64,000 nt of DNA from Ischnura elegans (GCF_921293095.1 NC_060258.1:1984001-2048000), one strand, 5' to 3'; positions 23,727 through 35,977 are shown, numbered from the stretch's first letter. Made by a program: numbers and translations. Notes: generated from the sequence alone by a model not told the origin.

Positions 23727-23959
23727 CTGGAAGGAAGTAGTAGTTGTTTAGTAAATCTTTTTTTACATTTCCGCAGGTGAAATATACTTTTGAATATATA
23801 ATCTATAGCTTTATATGGATTACCTTTGAATTGGGACTCATAATGACTGCGGCTATTCTCTTATGTGTTCTTATCCATTTTTTTCCTGACCTATGAATTT
23901 TTTATGCATATATCGTGACCAACAGGCGAGTGAAAATAAAAAAAACCTTCACCTTACTC

Positions 23960-24290
23960 TTAAAAACCTAAATTTGTAATGGCTGAAGTTACAGGTTTAT
24001 ACTCTAATAATATATTGCTGTGCATCATCTACCGTCTTAATAAATGTTGTTTATTTAGTGACTTTGAGTGTGTTCTACTTAGACATTATTCAACCTAAAA
24101 CAATGTTGTCATTCTAGGTGACTTAAACATTGGTATTCTCAGAATCAACTACGAAACCTCCTATCTAAATAAACTTCATTTTTAGTATTAACCTACATTT
24201 AGTCCCTTTTTAACCTACTCATCACACTTTATCTAGTCATACTCTCTTAGATCTCTGCATAGCTGTTCGTTTATGCTCGCACGAGGCTGA
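23960..24290 (+). mobile_element. LINE endonuclease fragment
   Basis: Plus-strand translation gives stretches like the C-terminal half of a non-LTR apurinic-type endonuclease: a part with CIIYRLN, the ILGDLNIG motif near 24115, and a PTHHT neighbourhood near 24220 followed by LDLC. It is interrupted by stops and frame changes. It lies directly upstream of the ORF1-like region of another LINE copy. Confidence 0.55.
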
Positions 24291-24359
24291 CGTGCCTAGC
24301 GAACGCTACGTCGAACTTTCACTCTTGTTAGCCCTCTCTCAACCCTGATATCTGCCAGT

Positions 24360-25105
24360 ATGCCGAGGCCCGGCCTGAAGAAGGACTTGGACCGAGACCA
24401 TGATGATTTTAAGTCCATGGTCGATGGAATAATGAAGACCCTGTCTTCTTTCGAAGAAGATCGGGAGAAGGCGGATAAAGAGAAGACACCAAAAAAGCAG
24501 GAAAGCCTGACTGCGCTGGAGAAGAAATTTGTAGCCTTCAAGACGTCGGTTGAACTATTTGCAGCATGTCACGGAAAAAATGGAGAAATAGGAGAAGAAG
24601 TCTGAGGACTTTTGACAATAGTCCTGACGCTTTTGAGGAGTACTCAAGATGGAACTGCCTATTGGTTCATGGAATAAAGGAGGATGACCGGGAAGACTGA
24701 CTGAAGGTGGCTGGAGACTTCTTCTCGAATTAGCTGAGGGTAAAAGTTGTCAACCCAATCCTTCTTGGGAAGGCACACAGGATTGGCCCACACAATACCT
24801 CGAATGATTCCTCGAGGCCCATCATAGTGAGATTCCTTTGATACCAGGAGAGAGATAAAGTGTGGAGAGTGAAGAGGAACCTCAAGGCGACGGGCTCCCT
24901 AATTACGGAGTCTCTCAGTGCTATCCACAAGAGGATTCTACACGAAGTGAAGAACTGCGTAGGGACCCCTAATGTTTGGACCCAAGATGGAAAAATAGTC
25001 ATCTTACGAGAAAACGGGTCGAGGGCTTTCAAAACTCAAATAAAATTTAAATGGAAAAAGGAGGTTAAACTTTCTTCATCAACCGATGACGGATCTTTTC
25101 GCTAA
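24360..25105 (+). pseudogene. LINE ORF1-like protein (L1-ORF1p/transposase-22 type), frameshifted
   Basis: The first part (24360-24605) is a Lys/Glu-rich coiled-coil segment. Shortly after its stop another frame continues with EEYSRWNCLLVHGIKEDD (from 24635), AHRIGP, SSRPIIVRF, and then RNLKATGSLITESL (from 24878) and NVWTQDGKIVILRENG. This is the order of the RNA-binding and C-terminal domains of L1-type ORF1 proteins. There are one frameshift and several stops, so it is inactive. A related endonuclease lies about 1 kb downstream (26130-26520), consistent with one 5' LINE part, family D. Confidence 0.65.
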
Positions 25106-26125
25106 GTTGTGAGGGTTGAGCAAACAGGCAAGAGAAAGGGTACTTTCCTGATTCTCGTTCCCGGTAGTCCTTCTCAATTTAAAACGTGATTCCTGGTGCA
25201 TTATCTTATTGAGTGATTTCCAAGTCATCTGTGTTCCTGACGGCCTGCACTCCCATACCTGTTCCTGAGTGTCCAGTCAGCCCTGTTCCAGTCTCATCGT
25301 TGCTCGTCTCGAGCCACACCGCTGACCCGGCTTCATCTTTCCATCGGAATATCCTCGTGCTCCCCAAGTTTTAGTGTCCCCAAGTGTCAATAAGTTTTTC
25401 CCTTATGTAATCTTGCCCTATCGAAGGGTAAAATTGTGTTATCTAAGTAAGTGTTAGTGCTTACTAAGTGTCTTTGTGTTAAATAAGGCAATCTACTTTA
25501 CTGTAAATAACTCATAAGTGTGCGTGTGTTCCTAAGTGTTTTTCCATTCCATTTTCAAGTTTTACTCTTCTTGTATATTTTCTATGCCAACATTTCCTTT
25601 GTCAGTGCACGGTTATATTACCATTGCAGAATTTGAATAATTTCAATAGTGACACATTTCACTCGCCCTCTCCCGTAATCGGTCAGATTTCGCTTCCAGC
25701 CACTGCTGCGATAATCAGCATTCCCTCAACAACTAAAATACCCACAATGCACCCTCGATTCCACAATGCATCTCATGCAGTCCTCAATATATTCCACCTC
25801 CAAGCGACTCACAATTCAATCCTCTAGCTGAACTTTTGTCCCTTCCCTGACTCCAACCCCTACGGTCTGTGCTACGGTAGCATTCCACAGCTTATACCTT
25901 ATCTCGGCAAAATTCCCCCTACCACATGAAATCCCTCTTAACCAACTATTTTTACCTGCACCTGTCCCAATCCCCGTGGACGCACTGAAAACTAACCTAA
26001 ATCTCAATGCACCTGAATTCATCCCTTAACGCATAAACCAAAAGCATTCTAATTGTTGCCAATTAACATCGAACATGTGTATACATATTCCAAGGGGAAG
26101 CTCTTAGGAAACAAAGTGAAATGCT
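25106..26125 (+). other. LINE family D inter-ORF region
   Basis: About 1 kb with no clear protein match between ORF1-like and endonuclease-like sequence. It is C/T-rich with TAAGTGT-type repeats around 25440-25545. It may be a long linker of the LINE or other inserted DNA. Confidence 0.35.
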
Positions 26126-26530
26126 TTCCACGTTCTTTTGAAATGATACACTTAAATGTGCATAGTTTTCCTACGAAATAAGACGAGCTACGTCCACTTC
26201 TCTCTAACAAAATGTACAAATCATATCCATGGCTGAAACATGGTTAAAGCCCTCCATGACTTCTAAACTCGTTATACTCTTTTTCGCAATGATCGTGTTG
26301 GAAAATGCTGTGGTGACGTAGGAGTGTACGTAAGTAACGACTTAAAATGTAAGGCACTTTCCACTATTTCATTAGAGACCACCTAATTTAGGTCGTTTAG
26401 GTGACTTGGATACGGTAGTATCTGAGTATTCCACGGAATATGAACACGTATTAATACCATAAGATTTTAATGCAAACTTTAATACAGGGGTGCACTCATA
26501 GACTTTTAAACGAATTTTCACCGAAAACGA
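26126..26530 (+). mobile_element. LINE family D endonuclease start, broken
   Basis: Translation gives the conserved opening of non-LTR endonucleases: a MIHLNVHSFPTK motif at about 26150, then MAETWLKPS near 26229, a RNDRVGKCCGDVGVYVSND stretch near 26287-26343, and a DFNANF motif near 26466. The copy stops at 26542, where the ATGTAG-type tail of LINE A copy 2 begins in the opposite orientation. Several stops and frame changes are present. Confidence 0.65.
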
Positions 26531-26542
26531 TATCAAAAATCT

Positions 26543-27433
26543 TACATCTACATCTACATAATACCGTGCGAGCCACCTCTAGGGTGTTTGGCAGGGGGTG
26601 ATCAATCACCAGCATGCAGCATGCAATTGGATTTCCACATGCACACCACACGGTCTAAAAAACGTCACTCTTACTAAGAAGTTATACTACCATATGCTGT
26701 TAGAAATAAAAATAAAATTAAGAAATATGCATTAAGTTTTACATAGGTAAGTGGGCTACACTACAAGTCATGCAATCTATTTCTGAGTTCTATTGCTACC
26801 GTTATAATCTCTTAGTGATCGTGGAAAAAAATAATATTCTGAATCTGTCTCTTCTACAATCGATCTCTCTTATTTGATTTATATGATATGATCTTCTGTA
26901 GCATGTTGGCGTCCAATAGATATGGTTAACTTCGTTAGAGAAAACAGTGCTCTTGAATTTATCAAAAAGGTTTAGTCTATTTTTCAATCTACGGTCCGAC
27001 AGAGATTCCCGTCCGAGTTTATCTAATAGATCAGTTACACTAACAAGATTATCGTAACGACCTTTCACATACCTGGCAGCTCTTCTTTGCACGCGTTCTA
27101 ACTCTGTTATTAAGCCTTTTTCATGAGGGTCCCAAACACTGGCAGCGTATTCCAAATGTGGTCTAAAGGGGAAAAGTAGCTTACCTCTCTCACTTTGTCG
27201 TTGCACTTTCCTAATATACTTTTCACAAAACCCATTTTACGATTAGCTTGACCGGTTATTTCTCGAATATGGTAAGGTCATGTTTATTCCACGATAGATC
27301 ATTATTGAGTCTAACTCCGAGATATTTCACGGAATCAACGGTCTCTAATTGGGTACCCCGAATTATATGGCTACGTTTTAGGGAGTTATCCTTCTATCTT
27401 ATCCAGAAATTCATTACGACACATTTTTTTCAA
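26543..27433 (-). mobile_element. LINE family A copy 2, uninterrupted 3' part
   Basis: The minus-strand 3' end is a short ATGTAGATGTAGATGTA-type tail at 26543-26560. The body matches both halves of copy 1 continuously across its insertion point, so this copy gives the empty-site sequence (TTTAGTCTATTTTTCAATC at about 26970-26988). The 5' end is truncated near 27433, next to a Penelope fragment. Clade: CR1/Jockey-like by motif, not searched. Confidence 0.85.
26802..27206 (-). CDS. LINE A reverse transcriptase C-terminal fragment
   Basis: An open frame of 134 codons encodes the end of a non-LTR reverse transcriptase. It contains RPHLEYAASVWDPH, ELERVQRRAARYVKGRYD, a TDLLDKLGRESLSDRRLKNR segment and HINQIREIDCRRDRFR. 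This block is widespread in arthropod LINEs. The catalytic YADD region lies upstream and is absent. The open frame suggests fairly recent insertion, though the element is strongly 5'-truncated. Confidence 0.85.
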   Translation of the reverse strand: MQRQSERGKLLFPFRPHLEYAASVWDPHEKGLITELERVQRRAARYVKGRYDNLVSVTDLLDKLGRESLSDRRLKNRLNLFDKFKSTVFSNEVNHIYWTPTCYRRSYHINQIREIDCRRDRFRILFFSTITKRL

Positions 27434-27439
27434 ATAAGT

Positions 27440-27870
27440 AAATTACAACGCATTACACTCGGTTGAAATTCTGGGGGCATTTCTAAATTGCCTAGCCTCG
27501 AGTAAGTCGTTTGTTATAGAAATTATCTCGAGCAAACACCTGCGTTTCGTCGATAAAAATTTGATGTCCGATTCCCGAGTAAGCATGCACACCTACGGAT
27601 GAATTCTCAGTGTCAGGATGAAACATCGCCCGTTTGCGTTCTTTAATACGGGAATTCACGGAACGCCCTGCCTACCCGACGTAAGATTTCCCGCATGAGC
27701 ACGGGATCCTATAAACGCCTTCCAAGTCGAGGGGATGGAGTCGGTCCTTCGCTGAAGTAGGCAAGTTGCTCATGTTCTTGAATGAATTCATGTGTGGCAA
27801 TGGATGAAAGCTTACGAATATCCATTCAACCTGAAAATTTCCTTCACGTGATCCCATTGTTTTCTTTACA
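27440..27870 (-). mobile_element. Penelope-like element tail with GIY-YIG endonuclease, broken
   Basis: The minus strand encodes DLEGVYRIPCSCGKSYVG (27672-27730), the GIY-YIG signature in its GVY...YVG form preceded by the Cys motif usual in Penelope-like elements. It then runs on through SVNSRIKERKRAMFHPD and a GHQIFIDETQVFAREI-like stretch. Only the C-terminal domain is left. It has at least one break and abuts the truncated 5' end of LINE A copy 2. Confidence 0.75.
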
Positions 27871-30115
27871 GCAACATCGCCAAAAAAACCACTCTGCCCT
27901 TACGAAGGAGTGTTTTCATGACCGATGCTTTCTGTTGCAGGTGATGGTGGGAGTACATGTGGAGGTTGGTAAATAAAATGGGTATTATTTGTATAACTAA
28001 AACTTTAATAGGTCACGCCACCCGTAGACTCGGAATAGAAAGATTTTGGACATCTATCATTTTATAAGTGCCCCAAGGGTAGCTTGAATTCAACCCATTT
28101 GATACACATAAATACCTGTGGATTATGAATACATGGAAATCCTTAATTATTTTAATTCATGGTCTCCAATTCATCCCAAACTATTATCAATAGAGTGAGA
28201 TAGTACAAATGAAATTATATGCAGGTACTATTGCAGAGATAGTTCTTTTTTTAATGTAAGGTGAAGGCAGAAGACACTTTGAAAATGGGTGATTCAATTC
28301 GTGTTTAGACATATGCAATGAATTATAACGTATACTCTGAATGAATTGTGGAATTTTAGTAAGGTAATTCCTCGATAAAACTACCGCAGGTACTCGTCAT
28401 TATGCATTAAAACTTTTGGGCCATGTCGCCGCTTCAATTTTTAGGTGGACCCAAAGTTTCCCGACCAACGCTGGTCGCTTTTTTCAAGGTAATCTGATAA
28501 AGAAGACAATTTCATTTCTGTACATATGGCACCGTGTCTGGGAGTTGGGGGAAGGGAGCGAGAGGTTGAAGAAGTGTGTTATCAAGTGTTCCTTCGGATT
28601 GCGAGTTGCCAAGTACGACTTATTCTATGGCCGGTGTCCCGGTTGAATTGTTATCTTGTTTTCTACTATGCTAAGGTATTGGGATACTAAAGGGGCCAGC
28701 CAGTCGAGATGAACCAGCCAGGATGAAGGATTGCGTTTCGTTGTTGAATTCAGTCAAACGCCAGAGGATAGGTGCCTTCTGAGGTGTGCAGGGAAAAGGT
28801 GGCTGGATGATGTAGAGGATATCCTCAATACAAATAGGCGTAAGAAAATGGAAACTCCTTGTTTAGAATTGAGACATAAGTGGCGTAAAATGTCTGCTTC
28901 CTATAAAATCTCAGGACTCTAACTTAAGATATAGTGATAGCCACCAAAATATGGAACCAATATCCCAGAGTGAAGATGAATGTGCCGGAGGTAGCGGCAA
29001 GATGAAAGCCCGGTTAAGCAAGGATCACGAAGACTACAAAGTAAGGAATGGTATTGTGAGGATCCAGGACCCAAATATTCGATGCTGTTAAGCTTATCCT
29101 AACCGCAATCACCGATTTAAGTGCCACTATCGGACAAAGCAGAACCTTATGAAGTCGATATGCAATGCGGCCGCTTAAAATAATTACTTGTTGCTGGTAT
29201 TACTCTACATGCCCGCCATGGAAGAGTCAGAGAGGGATCTTATGAAATTTCCATTAGATATGGAAAAGAGAGTGGCCTCAAATTACATGCAAAGAAAACC
29301 AAGATATTGGTATTTTACATATCAGATTCTGATTCGTGACCCATTTCTAGTTAATGCTGCTGAAAGGTCACAATATCAGGGATGTACGATAGGTCCTCTT
29401 CCCTGATCAACTAAAATATTTGCCATGGTTAATGATCGTTATGTACCGACCAGTGGATACAAATTCAAATACTAAGGTTTCAAAGTAAAATGTAGAAGGT
29501 ATGCTGAGGGAAACATGCACACAAATATGTGAAAATAACAAAGAAAGTTGGATAAATATCCCCGAATTACCCGCTAAGCTTTTATCCATGTCATCACCTT
29601 GGAATCCTCCGTACCAAATAGGGGTATTTTATGGAAGGAAAATCTGTCTTTTACTATAGTTTAGAATACATACTTCTTCTTTCGTATTTTTCCGGAGGCT
29701 ATTTTTATTTTAAGGTGAATTATAAACATCCAGACTCACCCATTGCTTGATGAAGGGGATGAAGGGCTTTCCTGGTGTTCAGCGTCTGCCCCTTGGCCTA
29801 TTGTCAGTGTATTTCCATCCACTACCTCCAAAGGGTGCTGATCGCTTTAAATATAAAATCATTTTCCACATTAGATGATTTCTCCTTGATTGTTTGATTT
29901 GGCAGCTTAAAAATTATAAAAATCCTTTATAAATGGACATTCAAAAATGAACACACGGCTGGGTAGGTGGAAAATTGACTCGTTTGGAATAAAATTCACC
30001 CTGTGCGAGAAATTTGTTCATTCAAATCAGGGTCTCAGGGTCTAATGTTTAAAAAAATATAATATTAACCACTGCCGCTAGAGACTTGAAGTTAAACATT
30101 TCTTTTTCAGTCTTC
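27871..30115. other. no supported gene; scattered element remnants
   Basis: Bases 28408-28490 (CATGTCGCCGCTTCAATTT, then TTCCCGACCAACGCTGGTCG) look like a fragment of a repeat but have no match elsewhere in the window. At 28731-28925 a Lys/Arg-rich frame containing GKRWLDDVEDIL resembles the extreme C-terminus of RTE-type LINE proteins, at low confidence. The rest shows nothing. Confidence 0.35.
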
Positions 30116-30119
30116 AGTG

Positions 30120-30554
30120 GTCTCGAGAAGTCTTGACCCTTCGAAAAACCCGTCGAGATTCTCGGGTCCCCTCAGAAAATAAAATATTATGCATTGTAAT
30201 TATCTCTTTTATATACTGAGAATAATTTAATGAAAATATCATTCAAATAGATGGTATATTTATTCAAAACCAATACATATTGTAAAAAAATTGATGTAGC
30301 TAGTTTAAGAAATACTATTAATTACTTACGCAACCAAAATTTATTGGTGATTATGACTTTTGTTACCTTAGTTATCATCCATAAACATTGGTAAAATATA
30401 TGTAGTACTTCAGTGCTCCTTTTTTATTTAAAATTGAATTTTTTTATTTTATTATATTACTGACAAAATAAGCATTGGTGTAACCCTTTAGATAAAATGA
30501 AATATATACCTAATTGTACATGGGTAAGGATAAAGGGGCAAGACTTTTCGAGAC
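30120..30554. mobile_element. small TIR element (MITE-like)
   Basis: The left end GTCTCGAGAAGTCTTGACCC (30120-30139) and right end GGGGCAAGACTTTTCGAGAC (30535-30554) are inverted repeats with two mismatches in 20. The 435-bp body is AT-rich and non-coding. Flanks share AGTG on both sides, but no clean target duplication can be called. Superfamily unknown. Confidence 0.6.
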
Positions 30555-30580
30555 TGGAGTGGACTATAGTCCCATGGGTT

Positions 30581-30600
30581 ACTCTCGCCGCGGCGAGAGT
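30581..30600. repeat. 20-bp perfect palindrome
   Basis: ACTCTCGCCGCGGCGAGAGT is its own reverse complement and lies 26 bp outside the TIR element at 30120-30554. It is followed by further GAGTCT/CGAGAC motifs up to 30660, suggesting remains of nested ends of related elements. Confidence 0.9.
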
Positions 30601-31479
30601 CTTGTCGACAACGGCGAGAGATTCAAGTCTCGTCTGGACCACCGAGACGAGACTCTCACAGATCACCATTTAAAACCCTACGTAGGATGCGATACTCTTT
30701 TGATGTGAAGTATTACAATACGACGGATTAATTTGTTTTAAATGTGCTGAGATTTTGCCATTAATCGAAATATGTACTAGATTGAAACCTTTCATCCATT
30801 TCAACCGCCATTCATTCCTAATATGAATCAGTTACTGCAGAAAGTCGTCATTTCCAAGTTGGACGAAATTTAATATTTTTCTCTTAGTTGCAAGAATCAG
30901 CGTTTCCTACTGAAAAGAAAACATTTTATGGAAACATATACTTGGTTTTATTGGCATGCGTGTTTCCTTTTAGTAGGAAGCGTTGCGTCTTGCGCGTAGT
31001 AACAAATTAGTTAAAAAAAGATTAATTATCAAACTTGGACATGTTTTTCTGCAGTTAGCGATTGATGGGAGGATTTAAAGGAAAAATAAAAGCTATTAGA
31101 AAAATTAACTCTAGGATGTTAGAAAAAACGTCTTATAAATATTATCATAGATTTCATTTATCCCATTCCATTGTCTCGGCTCAACTCTCATGCCGACAAT
31201 TTGTTCCTTCTCTGTGCTCTGAGGTGTATTTTTGATTCAGCAATTCCCTAGTGCTACAGTGCGAGCTCTCTGTTAAACGATACAAAGTAGCGTAAGCTGT
31301 AAAAAGTGCTCTCATACGTACCGATCATCCTGTCTGCTTGTTTTTGATGCTGATGTATCAGCCATTAAGGAGGTTGGGTAGTCTTGAATCAGCACATCCA
31401 GCTCTCGTAGGCTCGTGTCTAGAGACACCACATCCTCCAGGTCTTCCTGGGATGCCAGGGGAGCAAGCCCTGATTTCAG

Positions 31480-32695
31480 CATGGCAAAACTCCTTGATCG
31501 AGAAAAAAGTATTCGTTTTAGCTAAAAGGAGCTGAAGAGCACCGTGGAATCATTAAAGGTAGTAATCGCTGTGCGTTTCACCATGTTTGACCATTTCAAT
31601 CCGTCCAAAGTGCTCAATTAATTCAGAAATTTTATCAAGCATATAACTATAATGCGGCCATAAATGCTTGTGAGCTAATTCCTGAATGTCAAAAAATAGA
31701 ATAAAGTACCACGACAAGAGATAGTTAAGCACAACACACGCTAAGTGTTGAATAGCGTAAGCTAAGGGGGTATTCATGGATACTATGCAGAAAGATCGTA
31801 TGGCTTGAGATCAGGAAAGAGTGAGTGAAAATATGTGCAATCCTATATGGTTTTGAAGGTTGGGCCATTTTAAGAAGTAATCAGAAAAGAACAGAGCCTT
31901 AGAGAGAGAGTGCTGAAAGATAATGCTGAAGATGAAATGGACGGATAGGGTGAGGAATAAGGAGGAAGGAGTTTATGTAGAAGAAAGAACACTAGAGATC
32001 GCTGTATGCCGAAGAAGAACAAGGTGAATTGGCCACGGAATCAGAAACTGCAGTTCATAAGTGGGAAACATATAAGATGGATAAATTACTGGAAAAGTCT
32101 CCTGAGGAAGACTTGAGGACAAATATTGGAGTCAGGCGAAGAAGGATTCGGGGAAGAAAAGCTTCAAGGAGTTTGAAAAACTGGAGAGATATGGGAATGA
32201 TGATGAGCTGCAGTGGGTATACTAAACCTAGGATTGAAATACTATGCAAAGATCTATGTATTCACAATAATGAGAAATAGCATTGAAAATTTATGCGTTT
32301 GATACATCACACCACCGTGAGAATAAGTTTCAGAGAACGCCCCTAATTCTACCTTATTTCTCCGCAACACATGTATAACTTCTATTTAATTAGGCGAGTG
32401 GACACTTTTGTAAGCCCATTTAAATAACCCCAGGTAGCACATTCAGAGAACATGCGGAAATCACTTATCGCAATATTATTGCATAAGTGTTTGAATACAA
32501 AGTACTTAATCAAGGCAATCAACCCAGAAAAAAAATATTTTTTCAGCGAAGGCAACTTTTTTAAGATTTTATGATCGATAATTTAATAACACAGTTTCTT
32601 CAGTTTTCGATAAGTTAGTAACACAACTAACGCACTGATGTGTGGGCTTCTTTGTTGATGTTGGCGAAACTAACGTTTGTAATATTGATAATGTA
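31480..32695 (+). repeat. duplicated LINE-bearing segment, copy A
   Basis: Aligns with 33200-34612 over its whole length. Shared landmarks are AAGGAGCTGAAG, AATCATTAAA, CACTAGAGATCGCTGTATGCC, GATACATCACA, and CTTCTTTGTTGATGTTGGCGAA at the end. The central part (about 31800-32260) encodes broken pieces of a LINE reverse transcriptase C-terminus (a KIMLKMKWTDRVRNKE-like stretch and a RRRRIRGRK end). The pair is either a segmental duplication or two copies of one truncated LINE. Confidence 0.8.
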
Positions 32696-33199
32696 TTAGA
32701 GGGTGCCTTGTTTTGCCACTTTTTTAGGAGCGAATCGTAAAACCGGGCAAAAGTTGCGTAAAAGGGTGGGTATTACAGACATGATTTTTTTAGAATCGGT
32801 TTACATCTTAGGTTCGCCATTTTGTCTTGAAATTTCGAAATTTTTATCAAAAAACGGAAAAAATGTAAATAATTTAAATTTCGTTTTATCAAACACTAAT
32901 TTTTTCCAATGGTGCAAAACATTGGTATTTCCTTGATATTTTAGAATACATCAGCTATATCCCTTTCAATTATCGAGAAAATGACATTTTATCGCGAAAA
33001 TAGTTTTGTGGGTATGCAACCCGCAACACTTAGTCTCATTCTACGCAATGAATGCGATAAGAGACGCGAAATAGAGATGTTTTTCATTAAAAAACATTTA
33101 ATTCATGTCTGAAGTTGTCAAGGGTAGTCTCTCCTGGACACGGGAGACCACCTTCCTCCATGTCTTCGATCGACGGAAGCAACGGCGGATTTTAGCATA

Positions 33200-34612
33200 T
33201 TGATAAAACTCCTGGATCGAGTGAAAAGTATTAAAAGTGAATAAACAAATAAATAATTAAGTAATAAAAGTCAGCAAAAAGGAGCTGAAGGACACTGTAG
33301 AATCATTAAAAGTAGTAATCAGTGTGCATTTACCACTTCGTTCCGTCTATTGCTCACTAAATCAAAACATGTATCAAGTATTCAACGATATTGATGCCAT
33401 AAATGCATGTGTGACAAATCTTAATTCACATCTAACAGGTTACAGTACCATTACCAGGGATAGCAGAGGCTCGAATGACGTCATGCGTCGAAATATCCAA
33501 GCTAAGGTTGTATTCGTGGCCAATGTGCTTGAGATCAGGAAGGAGTGAGTGGAAATATGTTTTTATGTGGTCCTATATGGTTTAGAAAACTGGACTATCG
33601 GAGAAAGTGACCAGAAAAGAATAGTGGCCTTGGAGACTTGGTGCTGGAGATGAATGCTGAAGACGAATTGGACGGATGGGGCGAGGAATAAGGAGAAAGG
33701 AGATTATGTAGTAGGAAGACCACTAGAGATCGCTGTATGCCGAAGAAGAACAAGATGAATTGGCCACGTAGTTAGAAACAGCGGATAATATGTGGGATAC
33801 ATATTGGAAAGAGAAACTGATGGAAAATTGTCCAGACTAATGTATCATGTACTATTTATTATGTTATTGGCATACATTTTTGTTAATTGATGGTGGCTTA
33901 ATTCTGGTCCTATGGCCTTCGAGAAGACTTAAACCTCCTTCTCTTTTTCATTGTATTAAGATGTAAAAAACAAATGTAGGAGTAATAAATTGTTATTGTT
34001 ATTGTTATTATTATTATTACTAAGACATGAGGACAAATATTTTAGTCAGATGAAGAAGGATTCGGGCAAGAAGAGCCCCAAGGAGGTTGAAAATCTTGAG
34101 AGATATGGGAATGATGATGAGCTGTAGTGGGCATACTAAACTTAGGATTGAAATACTATGCAGAGATCTATTTATTTACAATCATGAGAAATAGCATTAA
34201 AATTTATGTGTTTGATACATCACATCACCGTGAGAATAAGTTTCATAAAGCGCCCCTAATTTTACCTTATTTCTCCGTAACATTTGTATCACTGCTATTC
34301 AATTACGCGAGTGGACACTTCTATTAACCCATTAAAATGAACCATAGCACATCCAGAGAACAAGCGGAAAATCCCTTGTTCCAGCATTGGTTCACTTGTG
34401 TACGAACGCAAATAATTGAATAAAGAAAATCGATGTATAAAACATATTGAAAAATACTTAACCCAGTGATTGCAATTTTTTACGATGTTATGGTCCATAA
34501 TTTCATTACGCAATTTCTATAGTTTTCGAGATGTTTGTAACATCGACTGAAACACTGATATGTAGGCTTCTTTGTTGATGTTGGCGAACCTAACATTTGT
34601 AATATTTATGAC
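33200..34612 (+). repeat. duplicated LINE-bearing segment, copy B
   Basis: Partner of 31480-32695. It encodes a better-kept LINE stretch, DVMRRNIQAKVVFVANVLEI (33478-33537) followed by VLYGLENWTIGESDQKRIVA (33570-33629), typical of the RTE-like SVLLYGSETWTL region, then LETWCWR. Stops break the frame. It carries an extra insertion at about 33838-34020 that is absent from copy A. Confidence 0.8.
33838..34020 (+). mobile_element. short retroelement 3' end inserted in copy B
   Basis: About 180 bp, absent from the matching place in copy A (about 32100-32112). It ends with GTAATAAATTGTTATTGTTA and a (TTA)n run, a tail style like the LINE at 22293-22310. AGAC stands on both sides (33835-33838 and about 34022-34025), a possible short target duplication. 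It arrived after the A/B duplication or in only one of the two copies. Confidence 0.65.
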
Positions 34613-35977
34613 TTATACGGTTGATACTATTTATTAGTTGTCTAGTAGAGTTGGGTTGATGCCATCGGGATAAAAGAATGCCCTTTTAAGTTAGAAGGAT
34701 GATATTTATGCGAAGAAAAAAAATTCCAAATTAATATAATAATTAAGTTGTTAATGCATTAAAATAATCTATGGAATGCACAACGTAAACATTTATTTCT
34801 AACGTCATCGGTAAGCTTCTCGGAGTGATACCTCAAACGCATATTCTATGGAAAAATTATTCACAATATCAGCGGTTATATTTTACTAACAGCTCAGCTG
34901 AAAATAAAATTTTACGAGAATAAACTGGTTATTTCTCTGCACTTATAATAGTATTTAATTTTACTACAGCCGATGGACAATTAACAACTACCGTACAAAA
35001 GTATACTTTCAAGGATATCCCTACCACTGAATTGGCTAACAGAACACAGAGCTTATACATAAATTGAAGTATCACGGATGATGGGAAAACACCAACGGCA
35101 ATTACCGGCTAAATACTTGTGATTATGGGAGCATTTTTCACTTAACCCTTTATAACCCAGACTGCTTAAGAGAGAAATCTATTTTCAAGATTTTTAATTG
35201 TGAAAAGATGAAAATTTGGCAGTCTATCATAATTATCGAGGTAGATAATTATTTCGTCAACAAAATATGCGCCACAAAATAATATGCAGATTAGATATTT
35301 TCTCAAAAGAGCTCAAACTTTATAAGATTTTGATGTTGATTTGAACATTAGGTCATAATGGGTTAATGTAGTTAATTTTTCAGAGCAAAAATTAGCCACT
35401 TAAAAATATAAGTCGGAGATTAAGTTCAAAAATTGTCAAACTAATTCGGCGGGACTCTGACCACGCTAAAAACTAAGATACAGCGTCACCAGATAGATAG
35501 AATCTCCTTGCTCATTGCAAACAGTGTCAATAGTTATGGAAGGTCGGCCATTTTGTGCAGTGCTATCAAGTCTGTTGGATCTCATTCCACCCCCGTATTG
35601 GGCGAATTTCTTCCAGGATAGCATAATCCCACATTGGGTCACACTGTCAACATGCGTCTCAAACAATATAGGTCAGATTGAATAAGGGATGTATGCGGAA
35701 AATCAATTAGTAAATCCAGAATCTGACGATCAATTCGTAAGTCCCAAATGATTGATTGCTTAAGCGATAGATTTTCAAGGACGAAAAGAATGATCACTCA
35801 TTGACCAATCATTTATAAATCACACAATCATTCCTACCGTTCTTTAATCAACCAATTACTCCGTCACTTGACGTATTCACCACTTTCCTTCAATTAAAAG
35901 CCTGGAGTGACAATACAATCGCTCAAAGAGGCCTTGGGTTCTCCCTGGATGAAAGAGGGTACAAGAGATCAGGATCG
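34613..35977. other. no gene recognised
   Basis: AT-rich non-coding sequence. The reading frame at 35466-35666 has no motifs or splice support. Confidence 0.5.

Noticed and set aside
29188-29406. 72-residue frame
   Set aside because: No motif, repeat partner or splice support.
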